Of a stretch of DNA of 64,000 bases, positions 26,043-35,768 are shown piece after piece; the first letter of the stretch is position 1, and each line of letters begins with the position of its first letter. The stretch comes from Candidatus Nitrosymbiomonas proteolyticus (GTDB taxonomy: Bacteria > Armatimonadota > Fimbriimonadia > Fimbriimonadales > Fimbriimonadaceae): positions 434,001-498,000 of the forward strand of contig AP021858.1 in the NCBI GenBank assembly GCA_017347465.1, in the 5' to 3' direction. The notes beneath the pieces were generated by a model. That model searched no databases. It was given only the letters and a program-made list of their open reading frames with translations, and had not been told where the DNA came from. The translations under genes and the position numbers were made by a program.

Positions 26043-28535
26043 ATGCACCTCGCCCTTAGCCTTGTTCTCCTCCTGTCGGCCGAACCGGCCCAATCGAAGC
26101 TGCCTCTCGAACTCCGCGAGGGCCTCGCCATCCGGGGAGTGACCCGGGGCGGCCGGGTTCCGTTTCCCCTCGACGCGGTTCAGTACGCTATCGTTGCCGG
26201 GACCTTCGCCAAGCCTGAGGGAGGCGCCGAGATTGAGTTTGGAGAGGCCAAGCGAAGCTGGGAACGGCTCGTGGCGGAAGAGGACGGCTCGATTCGGGGC
26301 TCGGCGTTTTCGGGCGGGTACGCGTACTTCGAAGTAGAGCGTCCGCAACGCGAGATCGCAATCCTCGAAGCGACGGGGCACGGGATGGCGTACGTGAACG
26401 GAGAGCCCCTCGCGGGCGACCCCTATGGCTACGGCTACTCGAAGCTCCCGGTCGATCTGAAAGAGGGGCCTAACGCCTTGCTGTTCGCCTCGGGCCGAGG
26501 CAACTTCAGAGCCAAGCTGACCCCGCCACCCGCCAGCGCCTTTTTCAACCTATCGGACGCGACGCTGCCGGACCTGCTGGAAGGAGATTCAGCCCCGAAT
26601 TGGGCCGGCGTGATTCTGGTCAACGCCACGCGGTCGCCGCTCACCGGGCTCGTCGTTCGCACGCAGGTTGAAGGAGGGAAAGCAGCCGACACGGAGATCC
26701 CAGCGCTCGAACCCCTCTCGACCTACAAGGCGGCGATTCGAATCGTTCCCTCCGCTACGACAGAAGGTTCGACGGCCGACCTCAAGCTCACGCTGATCCA
26801 CTCCGATCGAATGCTCGACTTCCAGAAAGCGCAACTGAGGGTGCGAGGGCCTCGCCAAACTCGCAAAGTTACGTTTCTCAGCCAAATCGATGGCAGCGTC
26901 CAATACTATGCGCTCAATCCTGCGACCGACGACGCGCCCGGAAAGGCTCTGATTCTCTCAACCCACGGCGCATCCGTCGAGGCCATCGGACAAGCAGACG
27001 CTTACTCGCCCAAGACCTGGGCCAACCTCGTCGCGCCCACCAACCGCAGGCCGTATGGATTCGACTGGGAAGATTGGGGGCGTAAGGACGCTCTCGAAGT
27101 GCTCGACCTCGCTTCCCAGAAGCTCCAGGCCGACCGCTCGCGAACGTACGTCACGGGGCATTCGATGGGGGGCCACGGCGCGTGGTATCTGGGGCTGACC
27201 TTTCCCGACCTCTTCTCAGCGATGGCGCCAAGCGCGGGGTGGGTGAGCTTCTTTAGCTATGCCGGGGGGCAGCGAATCGAAGCCTCCACCGGGATTGCGG
27301 ACCTGTTTTCTCGGGCCGCCAACCCCAGCGACACACTCGGCCTCGTACGCAACTCAAGCAAACAGAACGTGTACATCCTACACGGCGACAAGGACGACAA
27401 CGTGCCCGTGCGCGAAGCTCGCAGCATGAAGTCGGCGCTGGAAGCGATCGGCAGGACGTTCCGATATCACGAGCAGCCCGGAGCGGGCCATTGGTGGGAT
27501 GGTGACGCCGCGCCGGGGGCGGATTGCGTCGATTGGCCTCCGCTCATGGAGTGGTTGCAGGCGGCGAAGAGCGAGCCTCTCTCCGGGGCGCGGCAAGTCG
27601 AATTCGTCACGTTCAACCCTTCGGTCTCCAACACGATGTCTTGGATCCGCATCGACCTGCAGCGCGCGCCCCTCGCGCAAAGCTCCGTTTCGTTTCGGAA
27701 GACGATTTCGGGCCTTTCGGGCGTCACCTCCAACGTCCAAAGGCTGTCCTTTGCGCCCGAAGCGATCGACAGCGCCAAGAACCCATTTCCCATTGAAATC
27801 GACGGGCAGATCGTTCCCGTCCCCACCGCCGGACGAGCAGGAGCGTGGATCACCCTGAAGTGGGCCGAAGGAAGGTGGGTGTTCGACGGTTCGAGGTTTC
27901 CCACCGAGTCGTTTCCGAAGCACGTTCGACCGTTCAAGGAGGTTTTTGAGAATCGAATGATCTTCGTCTACGGGACGAGGGGTACCCCCGATGAGACCGC
28001 CTGGGCATGGGCGAAGGCGCGCTTCGACGCCCAGCAGTTCTGGTACCGAGGCAACGGGGCGCCGATCGTAATGGCGGACGTCGACTTCAAGCCCGAAGTC
28101 CACGAGCCGGGTCCAATCGGCCGCGACCATCCGGGCCTTCGCAACCTCATCCTCTATGGCAACGCCGATACCCACGCGCTTTGGGGATGGCTTCTGGGCG
28201 AGAGCCCCCTCGAGGTCCGGCGGGGCCGAGTCCGTGTGGGTGACCGGCAGTTCGTCGGAGATCAGCTTGCTTGCCTGTTTCTTCAACCGAGAAAGGGAGC
28301 TTCTCGGGCGATGGTGGGAGTCGTCTCGGGTTCGGGCATGACGGGTTTTCGCCTTGCCGACCGTCTGCCGTACTTCGTTTCCGGGGTCGCCTACCCAGAC
28401 TGGTGCGTGTTCGAACCTGCGGTCCTGCGGACTGGGCTCGAAGGGGTCCTGGCCGCAGGCTACTTCGGAACCGACTGGAAGCTCGACCCCGCTCAAACCG
28501 CCTGGCGAGAGGGCGTCGCAGCTTCAAAGGAGTGA
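26043..28535 (+). CDS. Secreted alpha/beta-hydrolase (prolyl oligopeptidase/esterase-like)
   Basis: 830 residues. Signal peptide [18 protein letters not shown]. Residues ~20-270 are beta-rich, including a jelly-roll-like segment ([19 protein letters not shown]). The hydrolase domain spans ~280-520 with nucleophile motif [13 protein letters not shown] (Ser near 373), an Asp in HGDKDDNVP and a His in GAGHWWDG. The C-terminal ~300 residues are a second beta-rich module. It probably cleaves esters of plant or bacterial polysaccharides or peptides. The ATG at 26043 has AAAAGGAA upstream; the enzyme is secreted. Confidence 0.85.
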   Translation: MHLALSLVLLLSAEPAQSKLPLELREGLAIRGVTRGGRVPFPLDAVQYAIVAGTFAKPEGGAEIEFGEAKRSWERLVAEEDGSIRGSAFSGGYAYFEVERPQREIAILEATGHGMAYVNGEPLAGDPYGYGYSKLPVDLKEGPNALLFASGRGNFRAKLTPPPASAFFNLSDATLPDLLEGDSAPNWAGVILVNATRSPLTGLVVRTQVEGGKAADTEIPALEPLSTYKAAIRIVPSATTEGSTADLKLTLIHSDRMLDFQKAQLRVRGPRQTRKVTFLSQIDGSVQYYALNPATDDAPGKALILSTHGASVEAIGQADAYSPKTWANLVAPTNRRPYGFDWEDWGRKDALEVLDLASQKLQADRSRTYVTGHSMGGHGAWYLGLTFPDLFSAMAPSAGWVSFFSYAGGQRIEASTGIADLFSRAANPSDTLGLVRNSSKQNVYILHGDKDDNVPVREARSMKSALEAIGRTFRYHEQPGAGHWWDGDAAPGADCVDWPPLMEWLQAAKSEPLSGARQVEFVTFNPSVSNTMSWIRIDLQRAPLAQSSVSFRKTISGLSGVTSNVQRLSFAPEAIDSAKNPFPIEIDGQIVPVPTAGRAGAWITLKWAEGRWVFDGSRFPTESFPKHVRPFKEVFENRMIFVYGTRGTPDETAWAWAKARFDAQQFWYRGNGAPIVMADVDFKPEVHEPGPIGRDHPGLRNLILYGNADTHALWGWLLGESPLEVRRGRVRVGDRQFVGDQLACLFLQPRKGASRAMVGVVSGSGMTGFRLADRLPYFVSGVAYPDWCVFEPAVLRTGLEGVLAAGYFGTDWKLDPAQTAWREGVAASKE

Positions 28536-28544
28536 GTGCGAGCG

Positions 28545-29216
28545 ATGGGTGAGTGGCTTCAGCAAGGGTTCCAAGCGGACACGAGGTTGGTCCTCGAAAT
28601 CCTTGTGAAGATGGGGGTTGGAGTCATTTTGGCGGGAGCGATCGGGTGGGAGCGCGAGCTTCATGGGCGGCCCGCAGGAATCCGCACTCACATGTTGATG
28701 GCGCTGGGTGTGATCCTCTTCAGCGAAGTCAGCAGAGGGTTTTCTACTGACGGAGACCCCGGCCGGATCGCCGCGCAAATCGTGACGGGAGTGGGGTTCC
28801 TCGGCGCAGGAACCATCATGCGTCTTGGAGCGGAGATCAAAGGGCTCACGACCGCCGCGAGCATCTGGGCGACGGCCGGCATCGGCATGGCCGTGAGCGC
28901 CGGGGGTTCGTATTTCCTAGTCGCCGTCATCGGGACGTTGTTCGCGTTGATCACGCTTAGCTTGGTCGATCGATTCGAGCGGCGGGTCGCCCCTACCGCC
29001 CACCCCAAACGCATGCTCCTCCGAATCAGCAGTCTCGACGTCGTTTCCCGAGTGCTGGATGCGCTTTCCGAAAAGGGGTGCCAGGTCGGAGAGGTGCAGA
29101 TCGTGCGGGCCGACTCCGAGACGTGGATTCAGCTCACCGTCGGCGCGCAGGAGCCCGACCTCAGCTCAGTCATGCTGTCGGTCGAGGGCGTGCTCTCGAC
29201 CACGCGGCTGGATTGA
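28545..29216 (+). CDS. MgtC/SapB family membrane protein
   Basis: 223 residues. Core pattern GAIGWERELHGRPAGIRTHMLMALG, then TGVGFLGAGTIMR and KGLTTAASIWATAGIGMAVSAGGSYF are the MgtC/SapB signatures; four to five membrane helices in the first ~140 residues, then a cytoplasmic ACT-like domain. MgtC modulates magnesium homeostasis and F-type ATPase in pathogens; in free-living bacteria it is linked to Mg2+ limitation or envelope stress. GTG at 28536 is an alternative start. Confidence 0.93.
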   Translation: MGEWLQQGFQADTRLVLEILVKMGVGVILAGAIGWERELHGRPAGIRTHMLMALGVILFSEVSRGFSTDGDPGRIAAQIVTGVGFLGAGTIMRLGAEIKGLTTAASIWATAGIGMAVSAGGSYFLVAVIGTLFALITLSLVDRFERRVAPTAHPKRMLLRISSLDVVSRVLDALSEKGCQVGEVQIVRADSETWIQLTVGAQEPDLSSVMLSVEGVLSTTRLD

Positions 29217-29221
29217 AGGCG

Positions 29222-29842
29222 TCAGGGCGCGCGGAGATCAAGGCTTCGCCAGAGATACCAAGCGGCATAGCTGCGGAACGGTCGGAACGGCACTCCCAGT
29301 TCCTCGGCGTGGCCGCGATTCGGAACCTTCTCCAACTCATACAGCTTCCGAAGTCCGTTCTTGACCCCCGTATCGTCGACGGGCCAAACATCGGGCCGCT
29401 GCAGGCGAAAGAGGAGGAACATTTGCGCCGTCCAGACTCCGATCCCCTTGACGCTCCCCAAAACTCCCACCACTTCGTCATCGGGTAGAACGGCGAGCGC
29501 GGCAACGTCCGGCAGACCCTCGGCCACTTGTCGGGCCAAGCCGATCAAGTAGCTCGCTTTGGATGCCGACACTCCTGCCTCCCTCATCCGCTCCGGCGGT
29601 GTACCGAGGAAGTCCTCCGGCGAAGGATGCTCCTTGTCCGGAAACAGCCCCATCAGCCGCGCGTGGATCGTGCTGGCTGCCTTGCCGCTGAGTTGCTGGA
29701 ACACGATCGCGCGGGTGAGGTACTCAAAGACGCTGTCGGTTCGGGCGTGCGAATGCAACAGGCAAGGGCCGACCTCCTCGACGAGCGCCGCCATCCGGGG
29801 ACAAGCGCCGCGCAAATGGGTGACTGCGAGTTCGGATTCCAT
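29222..29842 (-). CDS. DNA-3-methyladenine glycosylase, HhH-GPD family (AlkA-like)
   Basis: 206 residues, shorter than E. coli AlkA because the N-terminal beta domain is missing, as in minimal AlkA2/MAG enzymes. FQQLSGKAASTIHARL and the helix-hairpin-helix LGSVKGIGVWTAQMFLLF followed by WPVDDTGVKNGL place the catalytic Asp (D of VDD, ~residue 165). It excises alkylated purines at the start of base-excision repair. Confidence 0.92.
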   Translation of the reverse strand: MESELAVTHLRGACPRMAALVEEVGPCLLHSHARTDSVFEYLTRAIVFQQLSGKAASTIHARLMGLFPDKEHPSPEDFLGTPPERMREAGVSASKASYLIGLARQVAEGLPDVAALAVLPDDEVVGVLGSVKGIGVWTAQMFLLFRLQRPDVWPVDDTGVKNGLRKLYELEKVPNRGHAEELGVPFRPFRSYAAWYLWRSLDLRAP

Positions 29843-29924
29843 GACTACCCCCGATCATACACATTCGGCCTACCTGAGTTGTGCGATCTCGTTCGAATCG
29901 GGTACCAATGGTCAGCCGACGCGC

Positions 29925-29998
29925 TGCCCGCTCGTCTAATGGCAGGACGACTGGTTCTGGCCCAGTTAATCGAGGTTCGAATCCTTGGCGGGCAGCCA
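29925..29998 (+). tRNA. tRNA-Gln(CTG)
   Basis: 74 nt. Acceptor TGCCCGC/GCGGGCA (U1-A72 as in bacterial tRNA-Gln), anticodon stem ACTGG/CCAGT with loop TTCTGGC (anticodon CTG), T loop GTTCGAATC, encoded CCA. A 57-bp minisatellite starts 12 nt after it. Confidence 0.95.
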
Positions 29999-30010
29999 GA
30001 TTCTGCTTCA

Positions 30011-30336
30011 GCCCCAGGAACGCATGCGTCTCGCATGGCCCCTCCCAAGAGCACTGACAGATCCTCGGCCCCAGGAACGCATGCGTCTCGCATGGCCCCT
30101 CCCAAAAACACTGACAGAGACTCAGCCCCGGGAACGCATGCGTCTCGCATGGCCCCTCCCAAAAACACTGACAGAGACTCGGCCCCGGGAACGCATGCGT
30201 CTCGCATGGCCCCTCCCAAAAACACTGATAGAGACTCGGCCCCAGGAGCGCATGCGTCTCGCATGGCCCCTGCCTAGTGTGCCCACAGAGACTCGGCCCC
30301 GGGAGCGCATGCGTCTCGCATGGCCCCCGCCTAGTG
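30011..30336. repeat. 57-bp tandem repeat (minisatellite), ~5.7 copies
   Basis: Copies start at 30011, 30068, 30125, 30182, 30239 and 30296, exactly 57 bp apart. Each contains GCCCC(A/G)GGA(A/G)CGCATGCG followed by TCT and CGCATGGCCCC, so each holds a CATGCG-TCT-CGCATG hairpin, plus a ~20-bp segment AACACTGACAGAGACTCG. The last two copies differ there (CCTAGTG). 57 is a multiple of three, so long frames open on both strands, but composition gives no sign of a real protein. The 29999-30418 stretch has no other feature. Confidence 0.9.
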
Positions 30337-30418
30337 CATATAACTCACTTCGTGCTTTGCACGTTAGAAGCAAGCTTCGCACACTCAATCATCGACCGAC
30401 AAGGAGAAACCTACCTTC

Positions 30419-31182
30419 TTATCGACTCAACCTCCGACTTCGTCGCCGGAGCAAGCCGACGACACCAGCCGACAGCGCGACCGCCGAAGCAGGCTCAGGA
30501 ACGGGATCGTACACCGCATAGAGGCCGTGGCCCCCTTGCGAAACCAGCACCTGGTTCTTAGGGTCTGCGCCGTCGAGGTCCACGACGTCGTTGCCGTTGT
30601 TCTGGTAGAGGTGGTCGACTCCAGCAAAAATCGCGTGAGGCGAGGAGATCGCAATGCTGCCGGAAATGCCGTTGTAAGTGGTCCCGACGAGCCCGAGGCC
30701 AAAGTTGTTCAAGAAGGCGTTCCAATATTCCGCCTCTCCTGCAGAGCCGCCGATCCCTGTGCCCGCTGCGATGTATACGTTACCGCCTGCGTTGACGTAG
30801 TCCTTGAGGACGGGCGCGACAGTGGCGGACGGGAGGTCGCTCGCGTACCTGGCCAGAAAGATGCCGTCGTAGGCCATCAGCGCGGGAAGGTCAAACGTGC
30901 CGCCGATGCTATGCGTCCACGTATGTCCTACCCCCGTCAGAGTGGCGTTGAGACTCGTTCCTCCTAGCGCAGAGTTGGTCGTCCAGCTTCGAAAATTCCC
31001 TAAGCCCCCGCAAACCAGTTTGCCACGTTAAGAGCGAAATCGTCCGGGTCGTTGGGGTCGAAAAAGCCCGAGTCTCTGAGTGTCCACTCGTCATTGTTTA
31101 CAACAATGCGCCCCACACTCTGGGCCTGGGTCATGAGAGCAAAGACCGCCAAAGCAAGGCCGATCCGAAGTCGATGTTTCAT
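30419..31182 (-). pseudogene. PEP-CTERM-anchored secreted protein broken by a frameshift
   Basis: The ATG at 31182 follows AAGGAG and begins a signal peptide (MKHRLRIGLALAVFALMTQAQS). The frame stops at TAG (31002-31000) after NVANWFAGA. One extra base in the G run (plus-strand C5 tract, 31005-31009) would restore NWFAGGLGNFRSW and join smoothly to a second segment ending in VPEPASAVALSAG-VVGLLRRRSRR, a PEP-CTERM sorting signal with basic tail. The rebuilt protein is about 254 residues, with DYVNAGGNVYIAAGTG and SPHAIFAGV reminiscent of a ThuA/GATase-like fold. PEP-CTERM proteins are exported and processed by exosortase. Either a true pseudogene, a phase-variable gene or an assembly error. 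Confidence 0.8.
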
Positions 31183-31513
31183 GCAATGCTCCTTTCGTGA
31201 AGGCGCCGAGCTGGCGCAATTCCACAATGGGATGTCCGCATCGGAGAGCCGCTTTGTGACCTGCCGAACCCCGCTCCCAATGGTTTTGCCCTTCGAGCGG
31301 CCTGTTCGGCAAGGGCGTCAGAACGTTAGGACGGGAGTTCTCCCCTGGACCGCGGCGCAGACCCACAATGGAATTCGTTCCCTCAGAGGATCGGGTGAGG
31401 CCGGGCGATGCCCGCTATTCAGGGAACTTGGGCGCGCCGTTCGCGTAAAGGAGCGGCCGGTTTCCAAGCCGCAGGGTTCGAGGGTCCCCAACCAGACGGA
31501 GCGCTCATTGCCT
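31183..31513. other. Intergenic stretch between the PEP-CTERM gene and narK
   Basis: 331 bp without a gene. It contains a tRNA-like relic (31428-31494; see rejected items) and no clear promoter. It holds the 3' side of narK and the 5' side of the PEP-CTERM gene, both on the minus strand. Confidence 0.5.
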
Positions 31514-33007
31514 TCAATGCCGATCGAGGGGACCCGCCGGCTTGAGGTTCTTGCTCATTCGCAGGATCACGATGTGCATCCAGATCAGACAAATCAGCGC
31601 GATCGCCATCAAGAACAGCCAGCACGTCGTCCATAGGCCGGTCCACTTGAGGAGATAACCGAAAATGATCGGAAAGAAAAACCCGCCAAGGCCACCGAGC
31701 ACTCCGACGATGCCTCCCACAACGCCAACATCGTGCGGAAAATAGTCGGGGATGTGACGATAGACCGCGGCCATCCCCACACCCATCATGATGCCGGCGA
31801 ACAGCACGATGGTGGAAAACACCCACACGTTGGCCTGAAAGAACACCTCGGTCGTCCCGCGCGCCAAGAGGGTCCGCTTTTTGACTTCGTCTCCCGCCTT
31901 CACGATCGGTTCCTGCCAACTGGTGAACGTGGGGAAAATCAGGGCGCCGTCTTCAGATTCGAGCCGCGAGTTCGGCAACGTCTTGAGGGGATATTCGAGC
32001 GTACCTGTGTTCGTCTCCAAAGTGATCCGGTCGGGAGTAGCCGACGCGATCTTTCCCGCTCGCTCGGCAAGCACGCCTTCGCCTGGCGATCGAATCTCCA
32101 TCCGAGGGGCGACCAGCAAGAGGAAGAACACGGCGCACGAACTTAGCACCCAGTACATGGTGGTCCGAGCCCCGATGCGATCCGCGATCCATCCGCCGAG
32201 AGATCGACTGAGCCCCGAAGGCAAGCTGAACATCGCGGCCATCAGCCCCGCGGTCGCCAAGGGCATGTCGTACACGTTGAGGTAGTAGGGGATCAACCAC
32301 TGAGCCAGGGCGACGAACCCGCCAAAAACCAAGAAGTAATAGAGTCCAAAGCGCCAGACCCGCACATCGCGGAGGGGCGCGAGCATGCCGCCCCAGGTCT
32401 TCTGCGCCGCAGTTTCGTCCTTCCGATGCACCGTGAAGAGCGCGAATACGACCACCATTGCGACGGTGATCGCCGCATAAAGTTGGGGGAGCTGACGCCA
32501 AGCCTCCGGATTCGCACCCTTGTTGGTGAACGACTGGAGAAGGAGAGGCGCGGCGAAGCTCGTGGCTGCCGTACCCACGTTGCCCATCCCAAAAATGCCG
32601 AGCGCTGTGCCTTGGCTCTCCCTTGGAAACCAGATCGACGAGTACGCGATTCCCACCGCGAACGAAGCGCCTGCTATCCCAAACGCGAATCCACCCCAAA
32701 GCAACTGGGCGTAGGTACTAGCAAAGCTCGTCAAGAACAAAGCCACCGCAGAGACGAGCATGACCCCGATGTACACAGGTTTTCCGCCGTATCTCGCGCA
32801 GAGCATCCCCACGGGCAAGCGCATGACCGCTCCAGTCAGGATTGGAACGCCTAGGAGCCACCCCATTTGCGCTCGATCAAAGGTCATCACCCCCGAGTCC
32901 GCGATAAACGTGACGAGGACGCCATAGAGGGTCCACACTCCGAAGCAAACGGCAAAGGCGAGTGTGTTGAGGAACAATACGCGGTTGGCGACGGCTCGTT
33001 GGCTCAC
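31514..33007 (-). CDS. narK: Nitrate/nitrite transporter NarK (MFS)
   Basis: 497 residues, 12 membrane helices. NNP-family signatures: FAVGIAYSSIWFPRESQGTALGIFGMGNVGTA and GVVGGIVGVLGGLGGFFFP, the two Gly-rich nitrate signature motifs; DRAQMGWLLGVPILTGAVMRLPVGMLCARYGG supplies the conserved Arg. A ~90-residue extra loop (residues ~310-400; RMEIRSPGEG through KAGDEVKKRTLL) sits between helices 8 and 9, with beta-strand character, unusual for NarK. It faces the nitrate reductase operon divergently across 256 bp, so the two are probably co-regulated; it imports nitrate and/or exports nitrite. Confidence 0.93.
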   Translation of the reverse strand: MSQRAVANRVLFLNTLAFAVCFGVWTLYGVLVTFIADSGVMTFDRAQMGWLLGVPILTGAVMRLPVGMLCARYGGKPVYIGVMLVSAVALFLTSFASTYAQLLWGGFAFGIAGASFAVGIAYSSIWFPRESQGTALGIFGMGNVGTAATSFAAPLLLQSFTNKGANPEAWRQLPQLYAAITVAMVVVFALFTVHRKDETAAQKTWGGMLAPLRDVRVWRFGLYYFLVFGGFVALAQWLIPYYLNVYDMPLATAGLMAAMFSLPSGLSRSLGGWIADRIGARTTMYWVLSSCAVFFLLLVAPRMEIRSPGEGVLAERAGKIASATPDRITLETNTGTLEYPLKTLPNSRLESEDGALIFPTFTSWQEPIVKAGDEVKKRTLLARGTTEVFFQANVWVFSTIVLFAGIMMGVGMAAVYRHIPDYFPHDVGVVGGIVGVLGGLGGFFFPIIFGYLLKWTGLWTTCWLFLMAIALICLIWMHIVILRMSKNLKPAGPLDRH

Positions 33008-33263
33008 TGGTTCGTCTTCTCCTACCTACCCGATCGAAGCGCAGTTGCCGGAACGCCGAACACCTCAGCCTTGAGGGGCTTGGGGCGCGCCTTCGACAAC
33101 TCCCAACCGGGGTTGCGGCACTCATCCGATTCCAAAGTATATTATTGACCACGATGGCAAGTTTAGTTCGCTATGATCCGGCTCATAGCGGCGAGCAAGT
33201 TGCCTGAGGCACCATGCTCGTGGGTCCAGGCCGAACAGGATCAAGGACAGAGGACGACAGAAA

Positions 33264-35768
33264 ATGGCAACTCGACATGCAGTTCCGGGCCGCACGAAAC
33301 AAGCGGCGCCCTCCCGCGAGAACCAGAAGGTCGTTCGCACCACGGACAGCCCCAATTGCACGGGGGCGTGCGGTTGGCTTGCGACCGTCGTCGACGATGT
33401 GATCGTCGACCTCAAGCCTGCGGCCGACTACCCCTGCCAGGAGTACAACCCTCGAGGATGCCTGCGCGGGATGTCGATGACCCACCTCATCTACGGACCT
33501 GACCGCATCAAGACGCCGCTCATTCGTCAGGGCGCGCGAGGCGAAGGCAAGTGGAAAGAGGCGACGTGGGACGAGGCGCTCGACCACATCGCCGAGCACA
33601 TGAAGCGGATCATTCGGGATCACGGCGCCGACCACATGCTGCTCTTCAACCAAGTCGTCGGCACGGGATACGTTCAAAAGGGCGCCCAAGTGCGGATGGC
33701 GGCGCTGCTCGGAATGTCGTTCGCGACCGCGTATGACTTCAACGGCGACATCTCGATGGGATTCACGCACACGTTCGGGATCGACTGCGTGGAATGCGAG
33801 ACCAAGAGTTGGGGACACGCCAAGACCGCGATCTTGTGGTCCAGCAACGTATTCCAGACCCGCATCCCCGACGCGAAGTTCCTCACGCAGTACGCCAAGC
33901 AACGGAACAACTGCCAGATTTACTGCATCGACCCGCGGTGCAGTCAAACCGCCAAGGGTGCCGACTACTGGCTGCCGATCAACCCCGGCACCGACGGGGC
34001 ACTCGCGCTTTCGATGTGCCAAGTGCTGATCAACGAGGACCTGGTGGATTGGGACTTCCTCAAGACCTTCACCGACTGCGCGACCCTCGTCCGAAGCGAC
34101 AACGGCCAGCGATTGAGAGCTTCCGATGTGGGGTTGGGAGGAACTGACGAGTTCGTCGTGTGGGATGAAGGAAAAGACGGGTTCTTCGTTCTGCCCAAGG
34201 ACACCCTAAGACTGCCCGACGGCCTTCGGCCCGCTTTCCGCGGGACGCGACAGGCCACGATCGAAGGCAAGAGCGTTGAGATCACTCCGGTGTTTCAGTT
34301 GATTGAGGACGTCGTTTCGCGCGAAGAGTACCGGCCCGAATACGTCGAGACGATCAGTGACATTCCAGCGACGACGATTCGTAAGCTGGCTCGCGATTAC
34401 GCGACCCAGCGACCCAGCTCGATCATTATCGGCATGGGGATCAACCACCGGCTGCACGGCGACCTCACCATTCGAGCGATCCTGCTGTTCTCGGCCCTCG
34501 CAGGGGCGCACGGCAAGCCGGGAGAGTCCGTCTCGATCTATTCGGGCCAGCACCACTTCAGGCTCGATGTCTCGCCATGGTGGTTCCCCGAAGGCAAACG
34601 CCCCAACAACGTGCCGATGCACTACTTCGTCCTGGGGGGTCCGACCGAAACGATCAACCCCAAGATCAAGTACCCGAAAGACGGATTCAAGGCGCTCTTC
34701 TGCTCCCACGCCAACCCCTTGGTTACTGAGTGGTCCGCGCCCCTGAAGGACTCGATCGACGCCCTCGACCTGTTCGTGGTGCAGGACTTCTCGATGAGCC
34801 CGACCTGCGAGTACGCGGACGTCGTGCTCCCCTGCCCGACCTTCTGGGAAAAGGTGGAGTTGGTAGGAACTTCTTGCCACCCCTACCTGCAGATTCAAAA
34901 CGAGGTCGTGAAGCCTCAATACAACTCCCGCACGGAGTTCTGGATCGCGCGCGAGCTCGTGAGGCGGGTTGACCCCACGCTGCTGAAGTACTTCGACGTC
35001 GACGAGTGGACCGCCATTCAGAAGATGCTCGACGGCGGAGGCAAGGAGGTCGAGGGGATCACCATCGAGCAGTTGAAGGAGGGGCCGGTTCGGCTGAAGG
35101 TACACGACCCCGAAGTGGGATGCGACGAGCAGTTCCACGACTTCAAGCTGTTCCCTCCGCGGGCCTACCCGTTCCCCGAAGGGTCGCAACGCGAATTCCT
35201 CAAGACCGGGCGCATGGAGTTCTACAAGGAAGAAGACGCGTTCACGAAGTTGGGAGAAAACCTACCCGTCTACAAGGCTGGGTTCTCTCACCTGCCCGAC
35301 GAGGATCAGAAACTGCCGTTCTGCATCATGACTCCGCACAGCAAGTGGCGCGTTCACTCGACCCACAGCAACAACCCCGTGTTGCTCAACCTCAACCGCA
35401 AGCCCGTGATCGAAATCCACCCGATCGACGCGGCGGCGAGGGGGATTCACGACGGGGACGAAGTCGAGGTGTTCAACAACAACGGCTCCTACCGGCTCTG
35501 GGCGCTCGTGACGGAAGGGATCAAGCCGGGGGTTCTCTGCACCGACCACGCATGGTGGCATCGGTACCTTGCCGAGGGAAAGTACCATAGCGTCCATACC
35601 CACCAGAAGATCAAACCCACGCACGAGAACTACTACCTCCCGGCGGTCTATGCTCCCGGCCAACACTGGAAAGACACGCGCGTAGACGTTCGGAAGGTGA
35701 CCTCAAAGGAGCGGGCGCTCGATTCCGAGAGACGCCCGATCGGGACCGCAACAAGGAACAACGACTGA
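33264..35768 (+). CDS. Nitrate reductase-type molybdenum enzyme, NarG-like alpha subunit
   Basis: 834 residues, type II DMSO reductase family, binding Mo-bis-MGD. YDFNGDISMGF aligns with the NarG segment holding the Asp molybdenum ligand; ILWSSNVFQTRIPDAKF, IDPRCSQTAKGADYWLPINPGTDGAL and HSKWRVHSTHSNNP are family landmarks. The N-terminal Fe-S site (NCTGACGW, then NPRGCLRG; Cys 32, 36, 66) has Asp28 where NarG has its His ligand. No Tat signal is visible, suggesting a cytoplasmic active site. It is ~400 residues shorter than E. coli NarG. Substrate nitrate is inferred from adjacent narK; chlorate, selenate or nitrite oxidation by relatives cannot be excluded. Stop and next start share one base. 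Confidence 0.88.
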   Translation: MATRHAVPGRTKQAAPSRENQKVVRTTDSPNCTGACGWLATVVDDVIVDLKPAADYPCQEYNPRGCLRGMSMTHLIYGPDRIKTPLIRQGARGEGKWKEATWDEALDHIAEHMKRIIRDHGADHMLLFNQVVGTGYVQKGAQVRMAALLGMSFATAYDFNGDISMGFTHTFGIDCVECETKSWGHAKTAILWSSNVFQTRIPDAKFLTQYAKQRNNCQIYCIDPRCSQTAKGADYWLPINPGTDGALALSMCQVLINEDLVDWDFLKTFTDCATLVRSDNGQRLRASDVGLGGTDEFVVWDEGKDGFFVLPKDTLRLPDGLRPAFRGTRQATIEGKSVEITPVFQLIEDVVSREEYRPEYVETISDIPATTIRKLARDYATQRPSSIIIGMGINHRLHGDLTIRAILLFSALAGAHGKPGESVSIYSGQHHFRLDVSPWWFPEGKRPNNVPMHYFVLGGPTETINPKIKYPKDGFKALFCSHANPLVTEWSAPLKDSIDALDLFVVQDFSMSPTCEYADVVLPCPTFWEKVELVGTSCHPYLQIQNEVVKPQYNSRTEFWIARELVRRVDPTLLKYFDVDEWTAIQKMLDGGGKEVEGITIEQLKEGPVRLKVHDPEVGCDEQFHDFKLFPPRAYPFPEGSQREFLKTGRMEFYKEEDAFTKLGENLPVYKAGFSHLPDEDQKLPFCIMTPHSKWRVHSTHSNNPVLLNLNRKPVIEIHPIDAAARGIHDGDEVEVFNNNGSYRLWALVTEGIKPGVLCTDHAWWHRYLAEGKYHSVHTHQKIKPTHENYYLPAVYAPGQHWKDTRVDVRKVTSKERALDSERRPIGTATRNND

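Noticed and set aside
30011..30336. Possible CRISPR array
   Set aside because: The repeats are directly adjacent, all positions including the would-be spacers are conserved, and no cas gene is nearby.
29985..30521. Long frames across the 57-bp repeats on both strands
   Set aside because: They arise because the unit length is divisible by three; the predicted peptides are repetitive and lack a start with a ribosome site.
31428..31494. tRNA-Gly(TCC)-like sequence
   Set aside because: D-arm, TTTCCAA loop and a CCA end can be seen, but two of five anticodon-stem pairs and part of the T arm fail; it is at most a tRNA relic.
33145..33177. TTGACC/TATGAT pair as a sigma-70 promoter for the nitrate reductase operon
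   Set aside because: The 21-nt spacer is too long for a confident promoter; no FNR- or NarL-type site could be confirmed by eye.
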